Below the pieces are notes generated by a model. The model saw nothing but the letters and a program-made list of their open reading frames with translations. It was not told the origin of the DNA and ran no database searches. Positions 6,968-11,035 of a DNA stretch of 11,035 nucleotides are shown here, one piece after another (within the stretch, counting starts at the first letter, position 1; each line of letters opens with the position of its first letter). The stretch is taken from assembly GCA_031119515.1 (NCBI GenBank), contig JAVHXR010000047.1:1-11035 (forward strand), in the 5' to 3' direction. This DNA comes from Propionicimonas sp. (GTDB lineage: Bacteria > Actinomycetota > Actinomycetes > Propionibacteriales > Propionibacteriaceae). The translations under genes and the position numbers were made by a program.

Positions 6968-7597
6968 CTACAGCGGGGACTCCCGGGGGTCGAGGACGGC
7001 GGCGACGATCGCCTCGATCGCGAACGCGCTGGCCTCGCCGAGCTGGACGTCGCCCGGGTCCAGCAGCCACTGCACCTGCAGGCCGTCCATCACCGCCAGG
7101 ATGCTCGCCGAGGCATGCGCGATCGTCGCCGGGGCCGCCACCCCGCGCTCGGCGCACATCACCTCGAAGGCGTGGGCGACCTCTCCGCGCAGCTGGTGGT
7201 ACCGGCCCTCGAAATAGGAGCGGGCAGGGTGGTTGTCCGTGACCGACTCGGCGCTCAGCACCGCGTAGGCCTGGACGATGCCTGCCCGCTGGGCGTTCGC
7301 GAACGCCGTCCGCACCAGGTGGCGGAACAGGTCCGTGCCGTCCGGGATGTGCTTGCCGTCCAACTCGGCGACGTCGGACTCGTCGCGGTAGCTGAGCACC
7401 TCGAGCAGCAGTTGGTGCTTGGAGCCGAAGTGGTGGAGGATCCCGGCGTGGGTCATCCCGACCTGCTCGGCGATCTCGGTCAGCGGTCCTGCCTTGTAGC
7501 CCTTGCTGCCGAAGATCTCGGTGGCGGCCCGGACGATCTCCTGGCGGCGCGCCGGCGTCCCCGAGCGCGAGCGGGGCTCCCGCTTCTTCGTCGCCAT
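6968..7597 (-). CDS. TetR/AcrR-family transcriptional regulator
   Basis: This is a 209-residue DNA-binding regulator. The helix-turn-helix domain spans about residues 17-68: RRQEIVRAATEIFGSKGY, then LTEIAEQVGMTHAGILHHF and GSKHQLLLEVL, the classical TetR layout. The C-terminal ligand-binding half is less conserved, as usual for the family. The frame is open to a GTG at 7693, but the extra 32 residues are Arg/Ala-rich and non-conserved. The ATG at 7597 has a strong ribosome-binding site (GAGAGGGG on the coding strand, at 7603-7610) five bases ahead, so it was chosen. The gene is divergent from the solute-binding protein gene. A palindrome over that gene's putative promoter makes it the likely repressor of the second ABC importer; it may also control itself and the downstream GNAT and peptidase genes. 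The ligand is unknown. Confidence 0.92.
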   Translation of the reverse strand: MATKKREPRSRSGTPARRQEIVRAATEIFGSKGYKAGPLTEIAEQVGMTHAGILHHFGSKHQLLLEVLSYRDESDVAELDGKHIPDGTDLFRHLVRTAFANAQRAGIVQAYAVLSAESVTDNHPARSYFEGRYHQLRGEVAHAFEVMCAERGVAAPATIAHASASILAVMDGLQVQWLLDPGDVQLGEASAFAIEAIVAAVLDPRESPL

Positions 7598-7696
7598 CGC
7601 CGCCCCTCTCGCCTCCGCTGCCCGGCGCCACGCCGAGGCGACTCCGAGTGTACGGTCCGGTCGCGCCCGGCCCGGCCGTCGCGGCGAGGTCACGAT

Positions 7697-7704
7697 GTGA
7701 TCAC
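7697..7704. other. Short palindrome GTGATCAC in the divergent intergenic region
   Basis: This perfect 8-bp palindrome lies about 16 bp upstream of the putative -35 box of the binding-protein gene and 100 bp upstream of the TetR start. It could be a second regulator site. At this length it could also be chance. The rest of 7598-7696 shows only the TetR ribosome-binding site. Confidence 0.2.
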
Positions 7705-7719
7705 GAAGCCTACCGCTGA

Positions 7720-7749
7720 TTGCACGACTTACTGACAGGTATGTAAGTT
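7720..7749 (+). promoter_or_regulatory. Candidate sigma-70-type promoter for the solute-binding protein gene
   Basis: TTGCAC at 7720-7725 resembles a -35 box and TAAGTT at 7744-7749 fits the actinobacterial -10 pattern TANNNT, with an 18-bp spacer. Transcription would start near 7756 and leave a leader of roughly 140 nt before the ATG at 7898. This stretch is noticeably richer in A and T than its surroundings. No experimental start site is known from the sequence alone. Confidence 0.5.
7727..7748. promoter_or_regulatory. Putative TetR operator (22-bp inverted repeat)
   Basis: The outer arms ACTTAC (7727-7732) and GTAAGT (7743-7748) are perfect inverted repeats. Counting the inner bases, 8 of 11 positions in each half are symmetric (ACTTACTGACA against ACTTACATACC on the other strand). 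The size and symmetry suit a TetR-family dimer or pair of dimers. The site fills the spacer of the candidate promoter and overlaps its -10 box, so binding would block RNA polymerase. The divergent TetR gene starts 130 bp away and is the obvious candidate to bind here. Confidence 0.6.
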
Positions 7750-7790
7750 AAACGCGACGCCGCACTCGACGACGAGGAGCTGACTCGCTG

Positions 7791-7901
7791 ATGGCCCCTC
7801 CCCCGGCACTCCCGCCGCGGACGGCTCGCGCGCGACGTAGCCAGTGGTTCCTTTGGCACGGCCGACGGCCGCGCTCTACAACACTTAGGAGACAGCAATG
7901 A
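7791..7901 (+). other. Possible upstream ORF (36 codons) in the leader of the binding-protein gene
   Basis: An ATG at 7791 opens a 36-codon frame that ends with TGA at 7899-7901, overlapping the next gene's ATG as ATGA. GAGGAG at 7774-7779 lies 11 nt upstream, a rather long spacing. The predicted peptide is rich in Pro at its start, then Arg (nine Arg) with two Trp. Third positions are only about 63% G or C, far below the neighbouring genes, and the last codons coincide with the next gene's ribosome-binding site. This codon use argues against a conserved protein. A coupling or leader peptide remains possible. Confidence 0.22.
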
Positions 7902-9598
7902 GGCTGAAGTCCTCACTGGTAGCAGCCGGGCTCGTGGCCGCCCTCGCGCTCGCGGGCTGCACCGGCGCCCCCGCCCCCACCACCGGTCCCGGCAGCGCGA
8001 CCGCTCCGACGCAGGCACCCGCCCAGGGCACCGCCGCGCTGACCGTGGCCAAGCCGGACGGCCCCATCACCGAGGAGATGAACAACCCCTGGGTGAACGA
8101 TGCGTCGGCGATGCGGCTGGGCTACATCAACGCCCTGATGGAGCCGCTCGGCATCGTCAACCTGATCAAGCCCGACGACCCGGTCCGCCCGTGGCTCGCC
8201 TCGGAGATCGCATGGTCCGACGACTTCACGTCGGTCACCCTGACCGCTCGCGACGGCGTCACCTGGAACGACGGCCAGCCGTTCACCGCCGAGGACATCT
8301 CCTTCACCTTCAACCTGTTCCTCCAGCACCCCGAACTCGACCTCGCCTCGCTCGGGCTGGAGAGCGTCTCGCCGGTGGACGGCAACAAGGTCACCTTGAG
8401 CTTCAAGAACTCCATGTACGTCAAGCAGGACAAGGTCCTCCACAAGCTCATCGCCCCCAAGCACATCTGGGAGAAGGTCACCGACCCGGCCACCCAGACC
8501 AACCCCGACCCGGTCGGGACCGGCCCCTACAAGCTGACGAACTTCTCCAGCCAGGCCGTCGAGCTCACCGCCAGGGACGACTACTGGGGCGGCACGCCGG
8601 CCGTGCCGACGCTGTACTACGTCTCCTACGCCGACAACACCGCGCTGACCACCGCCCTCGCCAGCGGCGATGCCGACTGGGGCCAGGCGTTCATCCCCAA
8701 CGTCCAGTCCGCCTACGTCGACAAGGACCCGGAGCACAACGTCTACTGGGCAGCGGCCGGCCTCGGCATCGACTCGATGTACGTCAACACCACGACCAAG
8801 CCGTTCAACGACCTCGCCTTCCGCAAGGCGGTCAACCTCGTGATCGACCGGACCAAGCACCAGGCGATCGCGCGGGAGGGCGGTGTCCCGCCACTCACCT
8901 CGATCACCGGGCTGCCGACCCCGGGCGGCGACGCCTTCATCCTGCCCGCCTACCAGGGCAAGACCTACGCGGTCGACGTCGAGGGCGCCAGGACGATCCT
9001 CACCGACGCGGGCTACAGCTGGGACGGCCAGGCCCTGGTCGACCCGGACGGCGAGAAGGTCTCCTTCGACCTGACCGTCCCGCAGGGCTGGAACGACTAC
9101 GTCACCGGCATCAGCCTGATCGCGGACTCGGTGAAGGCACTGGGGGTCGAGGCGAGCGTCACCACCCCCGACGCCGACTCCTGGTGGACCAACAAGTCCA
9201 ACGGTGACTTCGAGGCGATCCTGCACTGGACCGATACCGGCGCCACCCCCTACGACATCTACAGCGACCAGATGGACGGCCGCTGGCTCAAGCCGATCGG
9301 CGAGGCGGCCGACTTCAACTTCGGGCGCTTCGACGATCCGACCGTCACCAAGGCCCTGGACGACTACGCCAACGCCACCGACGACGCCGCCCGCCAGGCC
9401 GCCCTGGAGACCATCCAGACGACCTTCGTCGAGCAGGTGCCCGCGATGCCGATCGGCACCCGCCCCTTCCTCGGCCAGTACAACACCCGCAACTACGTCG
9501 GCTGGCCGGGCGAGGACGACCCATACACCAACCCCGACCCGACCCAACCCTCCGCGGTTCTGATCCTCACCTCGCTCAAGCCGGCAAGCAACGGCTGA
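7898..9598 (+). CDS. ABC transporter substrate-binding lipoprotein, SBP family 5 (peptide/oligosaccharide type)
   Basis: This 566-residue extracellular lipoprotein captures the substrate for the importer encoded downstream. The N-terminus has a charged start, a hydrophobic stretch and lipobox LAGC with Cys 21 as the lipidation site, followed by a Pro/Thr/Ala/Gly-rich linker to about residue 48. The mature part shows family-5 hallmarks: DGVTWNDGQPFTAEDISFTFN, in pieces around residues 118-138, then PVGTGPYKL and ARDDYWGG. The ending GWPGEDDPYTNPDPTQ with LTSLKP resembles family-5 proteins linked to oligosaccharide uptake in bacteria such as Thermotoga, so sugar is as likely as peptide; this is an inference. 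The ATG has AGGAGA at 7887-7892, five bases upstream. Expression is probably controlled by the divergent TetR regulator. A strong hairpin follows the stop. Confidence 0.93.
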   Translation: MRLKSSLVAAGLVAALALAGCTGAPAPTTGPGSATAPTQAPAQGTAALTVAKPDGPITEEMNNPWVNDASAMRLGYINALMEPLGIVNLIKPDDPVRPWLASEIAWSDDFTSVTLTARDGVTWNDGQPFTAEDISFTFNLFLQHPELDLASLGLESVSPVDGNKVTLSFKNSMYVKQDKVLHKLIAPKHIWEKVTDPATQTNPDPVGTGPYKLTNFSSQAVELTARDDYWGGTPAVPTLYYVSYADNTALTTALASGDADWGQAFIPNVQSAYVDKDPEHNVYWAAAGLGIDSMYVNTTTKPFNDLAFRKAVNLVIDRTKHQAIAREGGVPPLTSITGLPTPGGDAFILPAYQGKTYAVDVEGARTILTDAGYSWDGQALVDPDGEKVSFDLTVPQGWNDYVTGISLIADSVKALGVEASVTTPDADSWWTNKSNGDFEAILHWTDTGATPYDIYSDQMDGRWLKPIGEAADFNFGRFDDPTVTKALDDYANATDDAARQAALETIQTTFVEQVPAMPIGTRPFLGQYNTRNYVGWPGEDDPYTNPDPTQPSAVLILTSLKPASNG

Positions 9599-9620
9599 GC
9601 CTGGCCGCGTCCCCCTCCGA

Positions 9621-9655
9621 CTGGGCCGGGACTGCCACCCGCAGTCCCGGCCCAG
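9621..9655 (+). terminator. Strong intercistronic stem-loop after the solute-binding protein gene
   Basis: Bases 9621-9635 (CTGGGCCGGGACTGC) and 9641-9655 are a perfect 15-bp inverted repeat with a 5-nt loop, 22 bp after the stop. No T-run follows. It lies between the binding-protein gene and the ATPase genes of the same importer. It may terminate part of the transcripts, or block 3' decay so that the binding protein is made in excess over the ATPases. Confidence 0.75.
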
Positions 9656-9726
9656 CCCGGCGCACGGGGGCGACCGGACGGATCCCACGGCACAATCGCT
9701 GCCATCCCCGAACCAGGAGAGGCCTC

Positions 9727-10569
9727 GTGACATCCCCGCAGCTGACAGTCACCGACTTCAGCGTCACCTACGACGTCGACCCGCCCGTCGAGGCGGTGCG
9801 CGAGGTGTCCTTCACGCTCGCGCGCGGCGAGATCCTCGGGCTCGCCGGGGAATCCGGCTGCGGCAAGACCACGCTCGCCTACGGTCTCCAACGGCTGCTG
9901 AAGCCACCCGCGGTGATCACCGGCGGCTCGACGGTCTTCCACGACGCCGACGGCACGGACATCGACCTCAACTCGCTGTCCGAGGCGCACCTGCGGGCCT
10001 TCCGCTGGGACAAGGCTTCCATGGTGTTCCAGGGCGCCATGAACGCCCTCAACCCGATTCTCAGCATCTCCCGCCAGCTCGAGGACATCTTCACCACCCA
10101 CCGGCCGGGAATGCCCAGGCAGGAACGGACCCGGGCCGCCGGGGACCTGCTCGAGGTCGTCGGGGTCGGTCGCGACCGGCTCAGGTCCTACCCCCACGAG
10201 CTGTCGGGCGGCATGCGCCAGCGGGTCATGATCGCGATGGCCCTCGCGCTCAGGCCGCAGCTGATGATCATGGACGAGCCCACCACGGCTCTCGACGTCG
10301 TGGTGCAGCGCGAGATCCTGCGGCAGATCTCCGAACTGCGCCACCAGTACGGGTTCTCCGTCATCTTCATCACCCACGACCTGCCGCTGCTGCTGGAGAT
10401 CTCCGACCGGATCGCAGTGATGCGGGAGGGCCGGATCGTCGAACTCGGTACCGCGCGGGCGATCTACACCACCCCCTCCCACCCGTACACCCGGCAGCTG
10501 CTCGGCTCGTTCCCGAGCCTGACCGGCGAGCGCGGCGACTTCGTCCGCCAGGCGGGGCCGGCCCGATGA
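9727..10569 (+). CDS. ABC transporter ATP-binding protein, OppD/DppD-like
   Basis: This cytoplasmic ATPase of 280 residues belongs to the peptide/nickel/oligosaccharide importer class. It has Walker A GESGCGKTT at 41-49, the Q-loop Gln at 102 (VFQGAMNALNP), signature LSGGMRQRV from 159, Walker B LMIMDEP at 179-185 and the switch His at 217. The C-terminal HPYTRQLLGSFPSL is the OppD/OppF-type extension motif. At 280 residues it is shorter than many OppD proteins, which often exceed 320, because the tail after that motif is brief. The GTG start is preceded by AGGAG at 9715-9719, seven bases upstream. The gap of 128 bp to the binding-protein gene contains the hairpin; CACAAT near 9691 is only a weak -10 candidate. 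The stop overlaps the next ATPase start as ATGA. The two ATPases probably form a heterodimer. Confidence 0.94.
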   Translation: MTSPQLTVTDFSVTYDVDPPVEAVREVSFTLARGEILGLAGESGCGKTTLAYGLQRLLKPPAVITGGSTVFHDADGTDIDLNSLSEAHLRAFRWDKASMVFQGAMNALNPILSISRQLEDIFTTHRPGMPRQERTRAAGDLLEVVGVGRDRLRSYPHELSGGMRQRVMIAMALALRPQLMIMDEPTTALDVVVQREILRQISELRHQYGFSVIFITHDLPLLLEISDRIAVMREGRIVELGTARAIYTTPSHPYTRQLLGSFPSLTGERGDFVRQAGPAR

Positions 10570-11035
10570 CCACCCTGGAGTTCCGCAACGTCACCAAGCG
10601 CTACCCGGTCCGCGGCACGCGGGAACTGGTGGCCCTGGACGACGTCAGCTTCACCCTCAGCTCGGGGGAGACGATCGGGCTGGTCGGCCAGTCCGGCAGC
10701 GGCAAGTCGACCATCGCCAAGATCCTCACCCAGCTGGAGACTGCCAGCGAGGGCCGGATCCTGCTGGACGGCGAGCCCATCCCCGACCGCGGCCCGGCGC
10801 TCCGCCGTTACCGCCAGCAGGTGCGGATGGTCTTCCAGGACCCGTTCGCCTCCCTGAACCCGTACCACACCATCCGCCACCACATCGAGCGGCCACTGCG
10901 GCTCGACAGGGTCGTTCCCACGAGCCGGGTCGAGGACGAGGTGTTCAGCCTGCTGGAGCGCGTCCGCCTGGAACGCTCACTGGTCGACCGCCGGCCCCAC
11001 GAACTGTCCGGCGGCCAGCGCCAGCGGGTCGCCAT
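10566..11035 (+). CDS. ABC transporter ATP-binding protein, OppF/DppF-like (3' truncated)
   Basis: This is the second ATPase of the same importer, cut by the window end after 156 complete codons, just past its signature motif. The ATG at 10566 overlaps the OppD-like stop as ATGA and begins MTTLEFRNVTKRYPVRG. Walker A is GQSGSGKST at 41-49, the Q-loop Gln is residue 91 in VFQDPFASLNP, and the signature LSGGQRQRVA starts at residue 147. VFQDPFASLNP and the RYPV opening are typical of the F subunit. Walker B, the switch His and any C-terminal extension lie outside. The frame stays open to the last base with no sign of damage. Permease genes may follow beyond the edge. Confidence 0.93.
   Translation, partial: MTTLEFRNVTKRYPVRGTRELVALDDVSFTLSSGETIGLVGQSGSGKSTIAKILTQLETASEGRILLDGEPIPDRGPALRRYRQQVRMVFQDPFASLNPYHTIRHHIERPLRLDRVVPTSRVEDEVFSLLERVRLERSLVDRRPHELSGGQRQRVA

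Noticed and set aside
7598..7693. N-terminal extension of the TetR regulator to the GTG at 7693.
   Set aside because: The added 32 residues are Arg/Ala-rich and outside the family fold. The ATG at 7597 has a strong ribosome-binding site at the right distance.
7859..7871. Small stem CGGCC-GAC-GGCCG in the leader of the binding-protein gene, considered as part of a riboswitch.
   Set aside because: It is a lone 5-bp stem. No conserved riboswitch core or alternating terminator/antiterminator pair could be recognised in 7756-7897.
7913..9733. A 606-codon open frame on the - strand across the whole solute-binding protein gene.
   Set aside because: It is a shadow of the strongly GC3-biased lipoprotein gene. 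The product is Gly/Val/Asp/Arg-rich with no recognisable domain, while the + strand product has a lipobox and clear family motifs.

Overview
The window is gene-dense, very GC-rich DNA with GTG starts, 4-bp start/stop overlaps (GTGA, ATGA) and near-exclusive use of C or G at third codon positions. Together with the siderophore-uptake genes and a lipoprotein-type binding protein, this points to a high-GC Gram-positive (actinobacterium). The genus cannot be named from what is visible. No rRNA, tRNA, CRISPR array, insertion sequence or phage gene was seen.

Region 1 (1-3792, + strand) is an iron-uptake operon of four genes locked together by GTGA overlaps. It holds two FecCD/BtuC-type permeases (FepD-like, cut by the window edge, and FepG-like), a FepC-like ATPase and a siderophore-interacting flavoprotein. 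The permeases and ATPase would import a ferric siderophore, and the flavoprotein would reduce and release the iron in the cytoplasm. The binding protein is not in view and may lie upstream. A perfect 12-bp stem that includes the last stop codon closes the operon.

Region 2 (3793-4274, + strand) holds a small NifX/NafY-type protein with no other nif gene in view. It is preceded by an imperfect tandem repeat with embedded TAGGAT hexamers. It ends one base from a convergent gene.

Region 3 (7597 down to 4276, - strand) is a possible three-gene unit: a TetR-type regulator, a GNAT acetyltransferase and an S9-family serine peptidase with a complete Ser-Asp-His triad.

Region 4 (7598-7897) is the divergent intergenic region. 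It contains a candidate promoter whose spacer and -10 box are covered by a 22-bp inverted repeat, a plausible TetR operator. A leader of about 140 nt follows, with a possible 36-codon upstream ORF that overlaps the next start as ATGA.

Region 5 (7898-11035, + strand) is a second ABC importer: a family-5 solute-binding lipoprotein, a strong 15-bp intercistronic hairpin, then OppD-like and OppF-like ATPases, the latter cut by the window edge. Its permease genes are not in view. The substrate may be a peptide or an oligosaccharide. The TetR regulator probably controls this importer.

Most genes here are familiar families. The points most worth a second look are regulatory: the operator-promoter overlap, the long leader of the binding-protein gene, the intercistronic hairpin, and the repeat ahead of the orphan NifX-type gene.
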